A stretch of 64,000 nt of DNA from an uncultured Luminiphilus sp. (GCA_943789425.1 CALSUB010000004.1:62001-126000), one strand, 5' to 3'; shown: positions 1 to 9,977, counted from the first letter of the stretch. Numbers and translations are program-made. The notes: a model not told the origin generated them from the letters alone.

Positions 1-192
1 TCCAGCCATGGCACGGCAGTCATCGTTGTCATAGGTAATAGTGGCGACGTCTTCCGCGACGCTGACACCAATACCATTGGTCAGCATCAGATCCAACGAA
101 CCCTTGCCGCCTTTAACGGAGATGTTCGCGCCGTCAATATTGATATCAACCCCTTTAGGGACCGCAACTGGGCTATTTGCTACACGAGACAT
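1..192 (-). CDS. rplF: Ribosomal protein L6 (N-terminal part, cut by window edge)
   Basis: Large-subunit protein L6, a 23S rRNA-binding protein near the factor-binding side of the 50S subunit. Only the first 64 codons are present, because the gene runs off the left edge. The N-terminus MSRVANSPVAVPKGVDI and the following GxxGxL-type segment are typical of L6. The ATG is preceded by GGAG about ten bases upstream. It follows rpsH by 24 bases in the usual spc operon order, so it is almost certainly co-transcribed with the genes to its right. Confidence 0.95.
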   Translation of the reverse strand, partial: MSRVANSPVAVPKGVDINIDGANISVKGGKGSLDLMLTNGIGVSVAEDVATITYDNDDCRAMAG

Positions 193-216
193 TTTTCAAA
201 CGCTCCAATTCTTTAT

Positions 217-612
217 TCAGAAGACGGTGCAGAGGACTTCGCCCCCCACACCGGCAGCACGAGCGGCACGATCTGTCATGACACCTTGCGAAGTGGAGAC
301 AATCGCCACCCCTAGGCCGCCACGAACGGTAGGCAAGCCATCCTTACCTGAGTACCGGCGTAAAGACGGCTTACTGATTCGGTCTATCTCGGCTATCACC
401 GGCTTGCCCTCGTAATACTTGAGGTCAATGTGGAGACGCGGCTTGCCCGAACTCTCGTCGTATCGGTGCCCTGCAATGTATCCCTCTTGCTCCAGGACCT
501 TTGCCACAGACACTTTCAACTTGGACCCCGGCATATCAACATTCTGTTTGCCTGCCATTTGCGCATTGCGCAAGCGGGTCAACATATCGCTCAACGGATC
601 TTGCATGCTCAT
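217..612 (-). CDS. rpsH: Ribosomal protein S8
   Basis: Small-subunit assembly protein S8, which binds the central domain of 16S rRNA. In E. coli it also represses translation of the spc operon; this is family knowledge and I did not test the target here. The 131-residue length is close to the usual 130. The N-terminus [18 protein letters not shown] and the C-terminal S8 signature around [20 protein letters not shown] are clear. It lies between rpsN and rplF in conserved spc order. Confidence 0.98.
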   Translation of the reverse strand: MSMQDPLSDMLTRLRNAQMAGKQNVDMPGSKLKVSVAKVLEQEGYIAGHRYDESSGKPRLHIDLKYYEGKPVIAEIDRISKPSLRRYSGKDGLPTVRGGLGVAIVSTSQGVMTDRAARAAGVGGEVLCTVF

Positions 613-626
613 TTCAAAGTTCTCCG

Positions 627-932
627 TTACCAGCTGGACTTAACCAGACCCGGTACATCGCCGCGCATGGCGGCTTCCCGTAGCTTGTTTCGACACAAGC
701 CAAATTTTCGATAAACACCGTGTGGCCGACCTGTCACCTGGCAGCGTCGCCGCTGGCGGACAGGGCTGGCGTTGCGGGGCAACTTTTGAAGTGCGATCTG
801 TGCTTCCCATCGCTCCTCATCGGACGTATTCAAATTGGCGATGGTTTCCTTGAGCTGCGCGCGTTTCGCTGCAAACTTTTCAACGGTCCGTGCACGCTTA
901 GCCTCGCGGGCAACCATGGATTTCTTAGCCAT
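627..932 (-). CDS. rpsN: Ribosomal protein S14 (zinc-independent form)
   Basis: Small-subunit head protein S14. At 101 residues it is the long form typical of E. coli. It lacks the CxxC...CxxC zinc ribbon of the short paralogue. The C-terminal block [22 protein letters not shown] matches the family closely in its pattern of basic and aromatic residues. It sits 14 bases from rpsH and 12 bases from rplE, as expected inside the spc operon. No zinc-regulated second copy is visible in the window. Confidence 0.98.
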   Translation of the reverse strand: MAKKSMVAREAKRARTVEKFAAKRAQLKETIANLNTSDEERWEAQIALQKLPRNASPVRQRRRCQVTGRPHGVYRKFGLCRNKLREAAMRGDVPGLVKSSW

Positions 933-944
933 ATCTCTGATGCC

Positions 945-1484
945 TCAGCTTCTGAAGGGGAAGTTAAACGCTGCAAGCAGCGCACGACCCTGTTCATCGT
1001 TTGCCGCAGTAGTGGAGATAGTGATGTCCATGCCCCGCAGCTTGTCAATTTGGTCGTAATCAATTTCTGGGAAAATGATCTGCTCGGTGATGCCCATGGC
1101 AAAGTTGCCGCGGCCGTCAAACTGCTTTGGGCTCACCCCTCGGAAGTCACGTACCCGGGGGATAGAGATGTTGATAAGACGGTCCAAGAACTCGTACATT
1201 CGCTCATCACGCAGCGTCACCTTGCATCCGATCGGCCAGCCATCGCGAATTTTGAAGCCAGCAATCGACTTTCGCGACTTGGTAATCACGGGCTTTTGAC
1301 CAGCAATTTTCGTCATATCGGAGACGGCGTGCTCAAGCACTTTCTTGTCTCCCACAGCCTCTCCGACACCCATATTCAAGGTGATTTTGGCAATGCGGGG
1401 AACCGCCATCACATTCTTAAGGCCCAGTTCTGCTTGCAGCTTAGGCACAATCTCGGTCCGATACATTTCTTTCAGCGCTGTCAT
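945..1484 (-). CDS. rplE: Ribosomal protein L5
   Basis: L5 binds 5S rRNA and forms the central protuberance of the 50S subunit, contacting the P-site tRNA. The 179-residue length equals that of E. coli L5. Diagnostic stretches include [18 protein letters not shown] near residue 37 and the region [19 protein letters not shown]. The C-terminus [18 protein letters not shown] is also typical. The gene lies between rplX and rpsN in standard order. A long plus-strand reading frame opposite it is only an antisense shadow. Confidence 0.98.
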   Translation of the reverse strand: MTALKEMYRTEIVPKLQAELGLKNVMAVPRIAKITLNMGVGEAVGDKKVLEHAVSDMTKIAGQKPVITKSRKSIAGFKIRDGWPIGCKVTLRDERMYEFLDRLINISIPRVRDFRGVSPKQFDGRGNFAMGITEQIIFPEIDYDQIDKLRGMDITISTTAANDEQGRALLAAFNFPFRS

Positions 1485-1511
1485 GTCTTAAATGCCTCTG
1501 TTCAACTGGGT

Positions 1512-1826
1512 TCAGGCGTCAACTAAGTCGCCAGACGGTCTAAAGACGCGCACTTTCTTGCCGTCTTCAACTCGATACCCCACTCGCTCGCCCTTACCGG
1601 ACTTGCTATTAAATAACGCCAGGTTCGACGCCCGAATCGGCGCCTCTTGCTCGACGATGCCGCCTGCGACACCGGCCTGAGGGTTTGGCTTGGTGTGCTT
1701 CTTAACCATATTCACACCGCTCACGATCACGCGATCACTGTCAAGCAGCCGACGCACCGTGCCACGCTTTCCTTTATCTTTTCCCGCAATCACGATCACG
1801 TCGTCATCACTCTTGAGCTTCGCCAT
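1512..1826 (-). CDS. rplX: Ribosomal protein L24
   Basis: L24 initiates 50S assembly and lies near the peptide exit tunnel. The 104-residue length equals the E. coli protein. The N-terminal KOW motif is clear ([19 protein letters not shown], about residues 9-27). The sequence [20 protein letters not shown] is characteristic of L24. It is placed between rplN and rplE in spc order. Confidence 0.98.
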   Translation of the reverse strand: MAKLKSDDDVIVIAGKDKGKRGTVRRLLDSDRVIVSGVNMVKKHTKPNPQAGVAGGIVEQEAPIRASNLALFNSKSGKGERVGYRVEDGKKVRVFRPSGDLVDA

Positions 1827-1849
1827 GGTCTGACCCTCTTAATCCTTGC

Positions 1850-2218
1850 TCAAATCACTTCTGGCGCGAGTGAAATTATTTTCATGAATTTCTCCCCACG
1901 CAACTCGCGCGTCACTGGTCCAAATATACGAGTGCCAATTGGCGCGTCCTGAGCATTCAGCAACACCGCCGCATTCTCATCGAACTTGATCAGCGAACCG
2001 TCTGGACGACGCACGCCTTTCTTTGTGCGAACAACCACTGCCGTGATCACCTGCCCTTTCTTCACTTTGCCGCGAGGAATTGCTTCCTTAACAGTGACTT
2101 TTATCAGGTCACCAACGCGAGCGTAACGACGCTTAGAGCCACCCAACACCTTGATACACATCACGCGACGTGCGCCACTGTTGTCAGCCACTTCTAAATA
2201 CGACTGCGTCTGAATCAT
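1850..2218 (-). CDS. rplN: Ribosomal protein L14
   Basis: L14 is a beta-barrel 50S protein at the subunit interface; it forms bridge B8 and contacts L19. It has 122 residues against 123 in E. coli. The start [20 protein letters not shown] and the signature [20 protein letters not shown] are unmistakable. L14 is the first gene of the classical spc operon, but no strong promoter was picked out in the 51 bases separating it from rpsQ. Continuous transcription from the S10 operon is therefore possible. Confidence 0.98.
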   Translation of the reverse strand: MIQTQSYLEVADNSGARRVMCIKVLGGSKRRYARVGDLIKVTVKEAIPRGKVKKGQVITAVVVRTKKGVRRPDGSLIKFDENAAVLLNAQDAPIGTRIFGPVTRELRGEKFMKIISLAPEVI

Positions 2219-2269
2219 TTTCTCTACTCCGCCAACGAGCGTTTATCGCTCGCTCCATTCAGCCACACC

Positions 2270-2536
2270 TCAAATCTGAGTTGCGGTCTCCACGATCTCT
2301 ACCAAAGCCCAGCTCTTACTCTTGGACATCGGGCGCGACTCTGCGACCAATACGGTGTCGCCCATACCAGCCTTGTTCTCTTCGTCATGTGCGTGCACTT
2401 TCGAGGACCGGGTAATGTACTTTCCATACACCGGGTGCTTCACGCGCCGCTCAATCTTGACCGTGATGGTCTTATCCATCTTGTCGCTGACGACACGCCC
2501 CTGAAGGGTTCGTGTTTGATTTTCAGTCGATCCCAT
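2270..2536 (-). CDS. rpsQ: Ribosomal protein S17
   Basis: S17 is an OB-fold primary 16S rRNA-binding protein needed for early 30S assembly. It has 88 residues against 84 in E. coli. The core [20 protein letters not shown] and the signature [18 protein letters not shown] are typical. Its ATG overlaps the rpmC stop codon by one base (TAATG), which points to translational coupling at the end of the S10 operon. Confidence 0.98.
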   Translation of the reverse strand: MGSTENQTRTLQGRVVSDKMDKTITVKIERRVKHPVYGKYITRSSKVHAHDEENKAGMGDTVLVAESRPMSKSKSWALVEIVETATQI

Positions 2537-2727
2537 TACTGTTCTGCCTTCTGTTGCATCACGGTTTTCACGCGCGCGATGTCTCGCTTAGCCTGCTTCA
2601 GCAAATGGCTCTGGCCCAACTGGCCGGTGGCATTAGCCATTCGCAACTTAAATTGCTCCTCGCGAAGCTTCAGCAACTGCTGATTAAGTTCATCGACCGA
2701 CTTATCTCGAAGTTCACTTGCTTTCAT
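2536..2727 (-). CDS. rpmC: Ribosomal protein L29
   Basis: L29 is a small helical-hairpin protein beside the peptide exit tunnel that helps dock trigger factor and SRP. With the ATG chosen here it has 63 residues, the same as E. coli. A GTG three bases upstream would add one Met. The ATG is preferred because it forms an ATGA overlap with the rplP stop and matches the MKASELR start of the family. The stretch [17 protein letters not shown] is diagnostic. Its stop overlaps the rpsQ start. Confidence 0.95.
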   Translation of the reverse strand: MKASELRDKSVDELNQQLLKLREEQFKLRMANATGQLGQSHLLKQAKRDIARVKTVMQQKAEQ

Positions 2728-3140
2728 CACATCACCGATCGCTTCACAAACGTAGTCTGCAGAGGCAATTTCGCCGCAGCCAAGTCAAATGCTTCGCGCG
2801 CCAACTGCTCCGACACGCCCTCAACCTCATACAGCACACGACCCGGTTGGATCTGCGCTACCCAATACTCAACGTTACCCTTGCCCTTGCCCTGACGAAC
2901 TTCAAGCGGCTTGCCCGTAATCGGCTTGTCAGGGAAAACACGAATCCAAATTTTCCCTCCTCGCTTAATGTGGCGAGTCATAGCGCGACGAGCAGCCTCA
3001 ATCTGGCGGGCAGTGATACGGCCGCGGCCCGTGGCCTTCAGCGCGTATTCACCAAAACTCACCTTACTGCCACGCTCCGCCAGACCGCGGTTGCGGCCTT
3101 TCTGCATCTTGCGGAACTTGGTCCGTTTTGGTTGTAACAT
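2727..3140 (-). CDS. rplP: Ribosomal protein L16
   Basis: L16 organises the A-site region of the 50S subunit and contacts aminoacyl-tRNA. The length is 137 residues against 136 in E. coli. The N-terminus [19 protein letters not shown] and the central signature [19 protein letters not shown] are clear. The segment around [19 protein letters not shown] is also typical. It overlaps rpmC by four bases at ATGA and follows rpsC after about 46 bases. Confidence 0.98.
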   Translation of the reverse strand: MLQPKRTKFRKMQKGRNRGLAERGSKVSFGEYALKATGRGRITARQIEAARRAMTRHIKRGGKIWIRVFPDKPITGKPLEVRQGKGKGNVEYWVAQIQPGRVLYEVEGVSEQLAREAFDLAAAKLPLQTTFVKRSVM

Positions 3141-3186
3141 CTTCTAATTCCTCAATCAGGTAATCGGCTTTCGGTCGTCAAGGCGC

Positions 3187-3831
3187 TTACGCCTCTTCAC
3201 CTTCGCCAATCACCTCACCTTTAAAAATCCAGACCTTGACGCCGATCACCCCATAAGTGGTGTGCGCCTCATAGGTGGCGTAATCAATGTCCGCACGCAA
3301 GGTGTGCAATGGCACTCGGCCCTCGCGATACCACTCTGATCGCGCAATCTCAGCGCCACCCAAACGACCGCCAACCTGAACCTTGATGCCCTGGGCGCCT
3401 TGGCGCATGGCGTTCTGAACGACGCGCTTCATGGCTCGTCGAAACATCACGCGACGCTCAAGCTGCTGCGCCACATTTTGCGCAACCAATCGCGCATCTA
3501 AATCAGGCTTGCGGATCTCTTCGATATTGATATTGACTGGCACACCCATTTTCGCGGAGAGCTCTTTGCGCAAGCCGTCGACGTCTTCGCCTTTTTTACC
3601 AATCACGATACCCGGACGTGCGGTATAGATGGTGATGCGAGCCGTTTGCGCTGGCCGCTCAATTTTGACCCGACTGACCGATGCTGCATCCAACTTCTTA
3701 AGGATGTACTCGCGCACCTCGATATCGTTGATCAAATTCTTCGCGTAGGCTTTGCTGTCGGCATACCAGACCGAATTATGGTCCTTAACTATGCCGAGGC
3801 GGATACCCGTTGGATGTACCTTTTGACCCAT
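3187..3831 (-). CDS. rpsC: Ribosomal protein S3
   Basis: S3 forms part of the mRNA entry channel, together with S4 and S5, and has helicase-like activity there. At 214 residues it is shorter than E. coli S3 (233), because it ends soon after [12 protein letters not shown] and lacks the long basic C-terminal tail. A type-2 KH motif ([18 protein letters not shown], about residues 76-93) and the C-terminal S3 signature around [18 protein letters not shown] are present. It lies between rplV and rplP. Confidence 0.98.
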   Translation of the reverse strand: MGQKVHPTGIRLGIVKDHNSVWYADSKAYAKNLINDIEVREYILKKLDAASVSRVKIERPAQTARITIYTARPGIVIGKKGEDVDGLRKELSAKMGVPVNINIEEIRKPDLDARLVAQNVAQQLERRVMFRRAMKRVVQNAMRQGAQGIKVQVGGRLGGAEIARSEWYREGRVPLHTLRADIDYATYEAHTTYGVIGVKVWIFKGEVIGEGEEA

Positions 3832-3843
3832 GCGGTCGTCTCC

Positions 3844-4182
3844 TTAGCTTTCGCTATCCGCAACCTTGACCGTAATATGGCAGGTGCGTTTAAAAATTCG
3901 GTCTCCGCGGCCTTTTGCCCTGGGGCTAAGACGCTTCATCGTAAAACCTTCATCGACGTAAATAGTCGACACAGACAGCTCGTCAACGTCTGCGCCTTCA
4001 TTGTTCTCAGCGTTCGCAATGGCCGAATTCAATACCTTGCGCACTAACGTTGCCGCTTTTTTATTGCTGAACTCGAGCAAATTTAATGCCTCGCCCACCG
4101 GCTTGCCGCGTACCTGATCTGCGACCAGTCGCGCTTTTTGAGCCGATATTCGGGCCGCACGTAATTTGGCTGCTACTTCCAT
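3844..4182 (-). CDS. rplV: Ribosomal protein L22
   Basis: L22 lines the narrow part of the peptide exit tunnel; its long beta-hairpin is a known site of macrolide-resistance changes. The start was moved from an upstream in-frame TTG to ATG at 4182. [16 protein letters not shown] then matches the family, and a GGAGAG ribosome-binding site lies just upstream. The result is 112 residues (E. coli 110). The hairpin region [20 protein letters not shown] carries the usual sequence. Confidence 0.97.
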   Translation of the reverse strand: MEVAAKLRAARISAQKARLVADQVRGKPVGEALNLLEFSNKKAATLVRKVLNSAIANAENNEGADVDELSVSTIYVDEGFTMKRLSPRAKGRGDRIFKRTCHITVKVADSES

Positions 4183-4200
4183 CTCTCTCTCCAACCAGCC

Positions 4201-4476
4201 TTAGCGCTTCGCCTTCTTGTCCACAATGTGGCCCTTGAAGGTACGGGTAACGGCAAATTCGCCTAACTTGTGACCGACCATGTCCTCGTTGATCAAAATG
4301 GGGACATGCTGCCGACCGTTATGAACTGCAATAGTCAGCCCAACCATATTGGGAGCGACCATGGATCGACGTGACCATGTCTTGATCGGACGACGATCGT
4401 TCGCCTCAGCAGCGACTTCCACCTTCTTCATGAGGTGGAGGTCGATGAAAGGACCTTTCTTTAGTGAACGAGGCAC
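4201..4476 (-). CDS. rpsS: Ribosomal protein S19
   Basis: S19 sits in the head of the 30S subunit with S13 and contacts bridge B1. The 91-residue length matches the family (E. coli 92). The start [20 protein letters not shown] and the signature [20 protein letters not shown] are diagnostic. It is located between rplB and rplV in S10 operon order. Confidence 0.98.
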   Translation of the reverse strand: MPRSLKKGPFIDLHLMKKVEVAAEANDRRPIKTWSRRSMVAPNMVGLTIAVHNGRQHVPILINEDMVGHKLGEFAVTRTFKGHIVDKKAKR

Positions 4477-4497
4477 AGTATTTACTCTCCTGACCGA

Positions 4498-5325
4498 TTA
4501 CTTCTTGCCGCGCCGGCGGACAATCATGCCGTCGGTGCGCTTATTCTTTCGTGTCTTATAACCCTTTGTTGGAACACCCCATGGCGTCACCGGATGACGG
4601 CCGCCCGAGGTCTTTCCTTCACCACCACCATGCGGGTGGTCAACCGGGTTCATTGCCACACCGCGAACAGTGGGACGAACACCTCTCCAGCGAGCAGCAC
4701 CCGCCTTACCTAATTTGCGAAGACTGTGCTCTGAGTTAGAGACCTCTCCCAATGTCGCGCGGCAATCGATGGGCACCTTGCGCATTTCGCCAGAGCGCAG
4801 TCGAATCGTGGCGTACTGTCCTTCACGCGCCACCAGCTGCACTGAGGCTCCCGCAGAACGAGCCAGCTGAGCGCCCTTTCCCGGCTTCAGCTCAATCGCG
4901 TGTACCACAGAACCCACAGGGATACTTCGCACGGGCAAACAATTGCCTGGCTTAATCGGCGCCGCAGCACCTGAGTGCAATACGTCGCCTGCCGCAACAC
5001 CCTTTGGCGCGATAATGTAGCGACGCTCGCCATCGGCGTAAAGTAACAATGCGATGTGTGCGGTGCGATTGGGATCGTATTCTATGCGCTCAACCTTGGC
5101 GCCAATGCCATCCTTGGTGCGCTTGAAGTCGATCTTTCGGTAATGCTGCTTGTGTCCACCACCGATGTGCCGAGTCGTAATGCGCCCAGCATTGTTTCTG
5201 CCGCCCGTTTTAGACTTTTTCTCAAGAAGCGGCCCATGTGGACGCCCCTTGTGCAGACCCTCTGTTACCACCTTAACCTGGTGGCGACGTCCTGCCGATG
5301 TGGGTTTACTCTTAACGACTGCCAT
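4498..5325 (-). CDS. rplB: Ribosomal protein L2
   Basis: L2 is a core 50S protein required for subunit association and for the peptidyl-transferase centre. It has 275 residues against 273 in E. coli. The C-terminal signature [17 protein letters not shown], including the conserved histidine, is intact. So is the segment [20 protein letters not shown] near the N-terminus. It lies between rplW and rpsS. Confidence 0.98.
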   Translation of the reverse strand: MAVVKSKPTSAGRRHQVKVVTEGLHKGRPHGPLLEKKSKTGGRNNAGRITTRHIGGGHKQHYRKIDFKRTKDGIGAKVERIEYDPNRTAHIALLLYADGERRYIIAPKGVAAGDVLHSGAAAPIKPGNCLPVRSIPVGSVVHAIELKPGKGAQLARSAGASVQLVAREGQYATIRLRSGEMRKVPIDCRATLGEVSNSEHSLRKLGKAGAARWRGVRPTVRGVAMNPVDHPHGGGEGKTSGGRHPVTPWGVPTKGYKTRKNKRTDGMIVRRRGKK

Positions 5326-5336
5326 GACTTACCACC

Positions 5337-5633
5337 TCAGCTCATCGAAGCAAAGTCAATTTCTTGACCCTGCTCTACCCGCACGTAGGCTTTCTTCCAC
5401 GACGGGCGCTTGCTCAAACCATATTTATTGCGCTTGGTTTTACCTTTCACACGCAATGTTGTGACACCGTTGACTGTGACTTTGAACAGCTGCTCCACAG
5501 ACTGGCGGATCTCTGCTTTTGTGGCATCCAGCGATACGCGGAACACATACTGATTGCTCTGATCAGCTACGATCGCTGACTTCTCTGAGACATGCGGGCC
5601 CAGCAGGATCTGAAAAACACGCTCCGGATTCAT
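5337..5633 (-). CDS. rplW: Ribosomal protein L23
   Basis: L23 flanks the tunnel exit and is the main docking site for trigger factor and SRP. It has 98 residues (E. coli 100). The start [20 protein letters not shown] and the region [19 protein letters not shown], where the tunnel loop lies, are typical. The ATG overlaps the rplD stop at ATGA, showing tight translational coupling within the S10 operon. Confidence 0.98.
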   Translation of the reverse strand: MNPERVFQILLGPHVSEKSAIVADQSNQYVFRVSLDATKAEIRQSVEQLFKVTVNGVTTLRVKGKTKRNKYGLSKRPSWKKAYVRVEQGQEIDFASMS

Positions 5634-6247
5634 GCCAACGCCTCCTCAAACTTCTTGATCGCATCAACAGTGATCATGACTTTTTCATAGGCAATCAAGC
5701 TCACTGGATCAGCACCCTCAACATCACGCACGTCAACCTTGTGCAAATTACGCGACGCCAAGTACAGGTTTTTGTCGATGCCATCGGCCACAATCAACAC
5801 GTTATCGACGCCGTAACCGTTTAAGGCCTCAACCAACAGCTTTGTCTTGGGCTGTTCAACATCAAACGTTTCCACGATCATCAAACGATCAGTGCGCGCC
5901 AGCTCAGACAAAATAGAACGCATCGCCGCGCGATACATTTTTCGATTCACTTTTTGCGAGTGATCTTGCGGCTTCGCTGCAAACGTCACTCCACCGGAGC
6001 GCCAGATAGGTGAGCGGATGGTGCCTGCTCTTGCCCGTCCCGTGCCCTTTTGACGCCATGGCTTTTTACCGCCACCCGCCACTTCTGAGCGAGTCTTTTG
6101 CGCTCGCGTTCCCTGCCGTGCGTCAGCAAGGAAGGCGGTGACCACTTGGTGAACCAACGCCTCGTTATATTCGCGGGCGAAGTTGGTATCAGAGACCGCT
6201 ACAGTCCCTCCCACTTCGTTACCCGGCTTGACTACACTTAATTCCAC
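5630..6247 (-). CDS. rplD: Ribosomal protein L4
   Basis: L4 reaches into the exit tunnel with an extended loop. In E. coli it also represses the S10 operon through its leader RNA. It has 205 residues (E. coli 201). The tunnel-loop region [19 protein letters not shown] (about residues 60-78) is conserved. The leader available to this operon looks too short for the E. coli type of L4 control (see rpsJ promoter). The stop overlaps the rplW start. Confidence 0.98.
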   Translation of the reverse strand: MELSVVKPGNEVGGTVAVSDTNFAREYNEALVHQVVTAFLADARQGTRAQKTRSEVAGGGKKPWRQKGTGRARAGTIRSPIWRSGGVTFAAKPQDHSQKVNRKMYRAAMRSILSELARTDRLMIVETFDVEQPKTKLLVEALNGYGVDNVLIVADGIDKNLYLASRNLHKVDVRDVEGADPVSLIAYEKVMITVDAIKKFEEALA

Positions 6248-6263
6248 GTCTCGCCCCCGCTAC

Positions 6264-6923
6264 TCAAGACTTGGACGGGCTGCTGCCCGCCCCTTTAACT
6301 GTCGGGCGAATAACCACCTCGCCACCCGGAGCACCTGGTACAGCGCCTTTGATGAGCAGTAAATTGCGCTCCACGTCCACGCGGACTACTTCCAGGCCCT
6401 GAGTCGTGACGCGCTCAGCACCCATATGACCAGACATCTTCTTGCCTTTGAAGACACGGCCCGGCGTTTGGCACTGGCCGATAGAGCCCGGCGCACGATG
6501 CGACAGCGAGTTGCCGTGTGTCGCGTCTTGCATGCTGAAATTCCAGCGTTTAATAACGCCCTGGAAGCCCTTGCCCTTTGAACGTCCGGCCACGTCTACT
6601 ATCTGGCCTTGCTCAAATCGATCGACCGTCAACTCAGAGCCGACCTCAAAGGCCTCGTCTGAACCGTCTAGGCGAAACTCCCACAACCCCTCGCCCGCCA
6701 CAACGCCCGCCTTGGCAAAATGCCCGGCTTCTGGCTTGCTGACTTTCGAGGCCTTGCGGCTGCCCGCGGTGACCTGAATTGCTCGGTACCCATCGGTCTC
6801 GAGCTCTTTGATTTGAGTAACGCGGTTTGGAGCAATCTCCACTACGGTCACTGGTACTGATGCGCCATCCTCGGTGAAGACTCTCGTCATTCCCGATTTG
6901 CGCCCGACTAATCCAATAGTCAT
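6264..6923 (-). CDS. rplC: Ribosomal protein L3
   Basis: L3 starts 50S assembly and reaches toward the peptidyl-transferase centre. The start is placed at the ATG giving [16 protein letters not shown], since an upstream in-frame extension of 20 residues is not family-like. This gives 219 residues (E. coli 209). The signature [20 protein letters not shown] is conserved, as is the GxxG segment around [15 protein letters not shown]. It lies between rpsJ and rplD. Confidence 0.97.
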   Translation of the reverse strand: MTIGLVGRKSGMTRVFTEDGASVPVTVVEIAPNRVTQIKELETDGYRAIQVTAGSRKASKVSKPEAGHFAKAGVVAGEGLWEFRLDGSDEAFEVGSELTVDRFEQGQIVDVAGRSKGKGFQGVIKRWNFSMQDATHGNSLSHRAPGSIGQCQTPGRVFKGKKMSGHMGAERVTTQGLEVVRVDVERNLLLIKGAVPGAPGGEVVIRPTVKGAGSSPSKS

Positions 6924-7048
6924 GGCATAAACCTCACAGTGTACGGGGCTCAACCCTCTATGGCCGCCCAAAAGTCCCACCACGGGGCTTTTGAACGTTA
7001 CACACCCGGCAAAAGCCGAGCAGGCTAGTTACTAATTGTTACTGACGT

Positions 7049-7360
7049 TTAACCTAGACTGATTTGGACTTCTACGCCCGCAGCCAGATCAAGCTTCATC
7101 AACGCGTCAACAGTCTTCTCTGTTGGCTCGACGATATCGAGGAGACGCTTGTGTGTGCGAATCTCGTACTGGTCCCTTGCGTCTTTGTTGACGTGGGGAG
7201 AAACCAAAATGGTGAATTTCTCCTTCTTTGTCGGCAACGGGATGGGACCCCGAACCTGCGCACCAGTGCGACGGGCCGTTTCCACAATCTCTTGGGTCGA
7301 CGCGTCAATCAGACGATGGTCAAAGGCCTTCAGCCTGATTCTGATACGCTGGTTCTGCAC
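7049..7360 (-). CDS. rpsJ: Ribosomal protein S10 (NusE)
   Basis: S10 is a 30S head protein and also, as NusE, a partner of NusB and NusG in antitermination and transcription-translation coupling. It has 103 residues, the same as E. coli, and opens [19 protein letters not shown]. The start codon is GTG, preceded seven bases upstream by a strong AAGGAG. It is the first gene of the S10 operon, about 51 bases behind a good sigma-70 promoter. Its partner genes nusB and nusG both lie elsewhere in the window. Confidence 0.98.
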   Translation of the reverse strand: MQNQRIRIRLKAFDHRLIDASTQEIVETARRTGAQVRGPIPLPTKKEKFTILVSPHVNKDARDQYEIRTHKRLLDIVEPTEKTVDALMKLDLAAGVEVQISLG

Positions 7361-7417
7361 ACTACCTCTCCTTAAAACAACCGGCGACCGCTGAGGGACC
7401 CCGAAAAAAGAGAGCGA

Positions 7418-7446
7418 AGTCTACGGAGGAGGCCAAGGGGTGTCAA
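7418..7446 (-). promoter_or_regulatory. Sigma-70 promoter of the S10 operon
   Basis: On the minus strand a perfect -35 TTGACA (7441-7446) is separated by 17 bases from -10 TAGACT (7418-7423). Transcription would start near 7411, leaving only about 51 nt before the rpsJ GTG. The rpsF promoter further right has the same -10. The leader looks too short for the branched structure that L4 uses in E. coli; that is an inference. Confidence 0.75.
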
Positions 7447-8070
7447 CAGCAAACGGGGCTAATTAAAGGGCTTTCGGCAGGATGGGACTTTTCACACTAT
7501 TGCATGCCGCGTCCCTCGGGGACATCGCAAGACCGCCCCTCGGTAAGGCCCCTGCTGCCATGACGGAATGGGCATTGGCCCGCCAGACGGGTCTGAAAGC
7601 TGCCAAACGCGCCCAGATAGGGCTTCTCGAGCGGCAACCTGTGCAGACAGCTTGCCGTATTGAGGGGGCAGATCAATGAGATAGTAGGCCTCAGAGGTAT
7701 CCGGGGCGGGGCAACTGTCACCGAGCGAATTCTGGCGTCTGTCTACAAGCTACAAGGCAGATAAGTCGAACCGCCCTTTGCACAGCACACCGAGGCAAGT
7801 TTCAGTCCACCTTTTGTCGGTCAGTTCTGAGTAGCCGAGCACAAAACCGACCTGAAATGCCAACGATAAGGGCGTTACGAATAAGGTCTGGACGCACTCA
7901 ACTCAGAGACGGCAGTTCGGTATCATACTGAGCCTTAGAAAAGCAGGCCGCCCACCGCCCATCTTCATTGATCGACAGACGCGCAAGCGGGCTATCGCGG
8001 ACGCCTTTTGGTAACACGTCATTAACGACGATTCTTTAGCCACACCCCATTAAAAACAAGGAAACAAACA
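7447..8070. other. Non-coding spacer between the S10 promoter and a membrane-protein gene
   Basis: About 620 bases with no convincing gene on either strand. Short open frames here have no recognisable family, no ribosome-binding site and no matching neighbour. The right end holds the upstream region of the plus-strand gene, ending in an AAGGA ribosome-binding site eight bases before its ATG. I see no repeat, insertion sequence or RNA gene. Confidence 0.6.
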
Positions 8071-8559
8071 ATGCCAGAAATGATCCCACTAGGTTGGTTC
8101 CATACGATACTCGGCATCGGTGCTGTAGTGAGCGGGTTTTACACCCTCATCAAGTATCGGGTCGTGTCGCTGGCAAACCGATCCGGCAAGCTGTATGTGC
8201 TGTTAACACTGATCGTGGCGGGCACCGCGTTGGGGATTTATAACCAAGGAGGCTTTGGTATCGCCCACAAACTCGCCGTCTTGACGCTGGTGGCACTGGC
8301 GGGGGGCGTGGTCATGGAGAAAACCCGGCTGTTTGGCTCGTTTTCAAAATACTGTCAGGCACTCGGTTACAGCAGCACGCTGTTATTTCATATGATCCCC
8401 GCCATCACCGATTTCTTAAGGCGACTTCCGGTCGGGGATCCTTTCATCAATACCCTAGAAGACCCATTGCTGAGGCAATTCCATCTCGCCTTTTTAGCGA
8501 TCTTTGTCGTGGGCGTCATTGCGCAGGCACTCTGGCTTAGAAAGTCGCCACAGTCTTGA
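8071..8559 (+). CDS. Small multi-pass membrane protein, family uncertain (DUF2306-like layout)
   Basis: This 162-residue protein is mostly hydrophobic, with about four membrane segments (roughly residues 7-27, 42-60, 66-82 and 136-156). It has a histidine in the first segment (WFHTILG) and others at HKLAVL and FHMIPAITD. The general layout resembles small DUF2306-type membrane proteins, but I cannot assign a family with confidence. The start is supported by AAGGA eight bases upstream. It is a plus-strand gene placed between tuf and rpsJ, which are usually close neighbours, so it looks like an insertion into the translation cluster. Function unknown. Confidence 0.75.
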   Translation: MPEMIPLGWFHTILGIGAVVSGFYTLIKYRVVSLANRSGKLYVLLTLIVAGTALGIYNQGGFGIAHKLAVLTLVALAGGVVMEKTRLFGSFSKYCQALGYSSTLLFHMIPAITDFLRRLPVGDPFINTLEDPLLRQFHLAFLAIFVVGVIAQALWLRKSPQS

Positions 8560-8680
8560 TCAGTAGTTACCGGCCGTTCACGAGGCGGCGGCGCCAGTGC
8601 AATCATTCCACTCCAAGGCGGATGTGCTGAGGCGTTAACGCACTGTCAGGGATCCACCGGCTGACTGACATCACAGACAC

Positions 8681-8710
8681 AAAAAAGCCCGCACTCGGCG
8701 GGCTTTTTTA
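8681..8710. terminator. Bidirectional rho-independent terminator
   Basis: A GC stem GCCCGC/GCGGGC with a five-base loop is flanked by six A on the left and six T on the right. It therefore has a U-tract in both directions. It lies between the convergent ends of tuf (minus strand) and the small membrane-protein gene (plus strand), and would end both transcripts. This marks the end of the long str operon transcript. Confidence 0.9.
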
Positions 8711-8723
8711 ATACTAGTACTGC

Positions 8724-9947
8724 TTACTCGAAGATCTTAGCGACGACGCCAGCACCTACCGTTCGACCACCCTCACGGATCGCAAAACGAAGCCCTTCTT
8801 CCATCGCAATCGGCGCAATCAATGTCGCCACAAAGTTAATGCTGTCACCCGGCATCACCATCTCAATACCTTCAGGCAGCTCAACCGCTCCCGTCACATC
8901 CGTCGTACGGAAGTAAAACTGCGGACGATAGCCCTTAAAGAACGGCGTATGGCGGCCACCCTCGTCCTTCGACAGCACATAAACCTCTGCCTCAAACTTA
9001 GTGTGCGGCTGAACCGATCCCGGAATCGCCAGTACCTGTCCACGCTCAACGTCGTCTCGCTTCGTACCACGCAGCAAAACACCCACGTTCTCGCCCGCGC
9101 GACCTTCGTCTAGCAGCTTGCGGAACATCTCAACGCCCGTGCAGGTCGTCTTCTGGGTCTCTTTGATACCGATGATCTCGATCTCATCACCCACCTTCAC
9201 AATACCGCGCTCAACACGACCCGTTACCACCGTGCCGCGACCCGAGATAGAGAACACGTCCTCAACCGGCATCAAGAAAGGCTGGTCAATCGCTCGCTCA
9301 GGCTCAGGAATGTAAGAGTCCAGTGTCTCAACCAGCTCTTTAACAGCCGTCGTACCCAGACCGTTGTCGTCCTTGCCTTCCAGCGCCATCAGCGCTGAAC
9401 CACAAATAATCGGCGTGTCATCGCCCGGGAACTCGTAGGCATCCAGCAGCTCGCGGAGCTCCATCTCTACCAGCTCCTTCATCTCGGTGTACTCCTCAGA
9501 GTCCACACCGCCGCAGTCTTCTGCCAGCAGGTCCGCCTTGTTCAGGAAAACCACGATGTAGGGAACGCCTACCTGACGTGACAGCAGAATGTGCTCGCGG
9601 GTCTGCGGCATCGGACCATCCGTCGCGCCACATACCAGGATCGCGCCGTCCATCTGCGCCGCTCCCGTAATCATGTTCTTCACATAATCCGCGTGTCCGG
9701 GGCAGTCAACGTGCGCGTAGTGTCGGGCTTCCGACTCATACTCAACGTGCGACGTCGCAATCGTGATACCACGCTCTTTCTCTTCTGGCGCGTTATCAAT
9801 ACCGTCAAACGCTACCAGCTCGCCGCCCCATACTTCAGAGCAAACACGCGTCAGCGCCGCCGTCAGCGTCGTCTTACCGTGATCTACGTGTCCAATCGTT
9901 CCCACATTCACGTGGGGCTTCGAACGCTCAAATGCCTCTTTTGCCAT
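8724..9947 (-). CDS. tuf: Elongation factor Tu, copy 1 (tufA position)
   Basis: EF-Tu is the GTPase that brings aminoacyl-tRNA to the ribosome. It has 407 residues. G1 GHVDHGKT (about residue 19), G3 [18 protein letters not shown] and G4 NKAD are intact, and domains 2 and 3 follow. It is the last gene of rpsL-rpsG-fusA-tuf and ends at a strong terminator. It is nearly identical to the second tuf gene at 25335. Ten differences cluster between 9414 and 9600, one of them amino-acid changing (Glu here, Asp there, in the MKELV-MEL segment). Confidence 0.98.
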   Translation of the reverse strand: MAKEAFERSKPHVNVGTIGHVDHGKTTLTAALTRVCSEVWGGELVAFDGIDNAPEEKERGITIATSHVEYESEARHYAHVDCPGHADYVKNMITGAAQMDGAILVCGATDGPMPQTREHILLSRQVGVPYIVVFLNKADLLAEDCGGVDSEEYTEMKELVEMELRELLDAYEFPGDDTPIICGSALMALEGKDDNGLGTTAVKELVETLDSYIPEPERAIDQPFLMPVEDVFSISGRGTVVTGRVERGIVKVGDEIEIIGIKETQKTTCTGVEMFRKLLDEGRAGENVGVLLRGTKRDDVERGQVLAIPGSVQPHTKFEAEVYVLSKDEGGRHTPFFKGYRPQFYFRTTDVTGAVELPEGIEMVMPGDSINFVATLIAPIAMEEGLRFAIREGGRTVGAGVVAKIFE

Positions 9948-9977
9948 CTTTCTTCACCTCAGTGTGTTTGCAGACGA

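Noticed and set aside
720..1526. A 268-codon open frame on the plus strand opposite rpsN-rplE
   Set aside because: It is exactly antisense to two clear ribosomal-protein genes, has no family features and no ribosome-binding site.
7482..7721. Short open frames on both strands in the spacer upstream of rpsJ
   Set aside because: No ribosome-binding sites, no family resemblance, and both strands are open over the same stretch, as expected by chance in GC-rich DNA.
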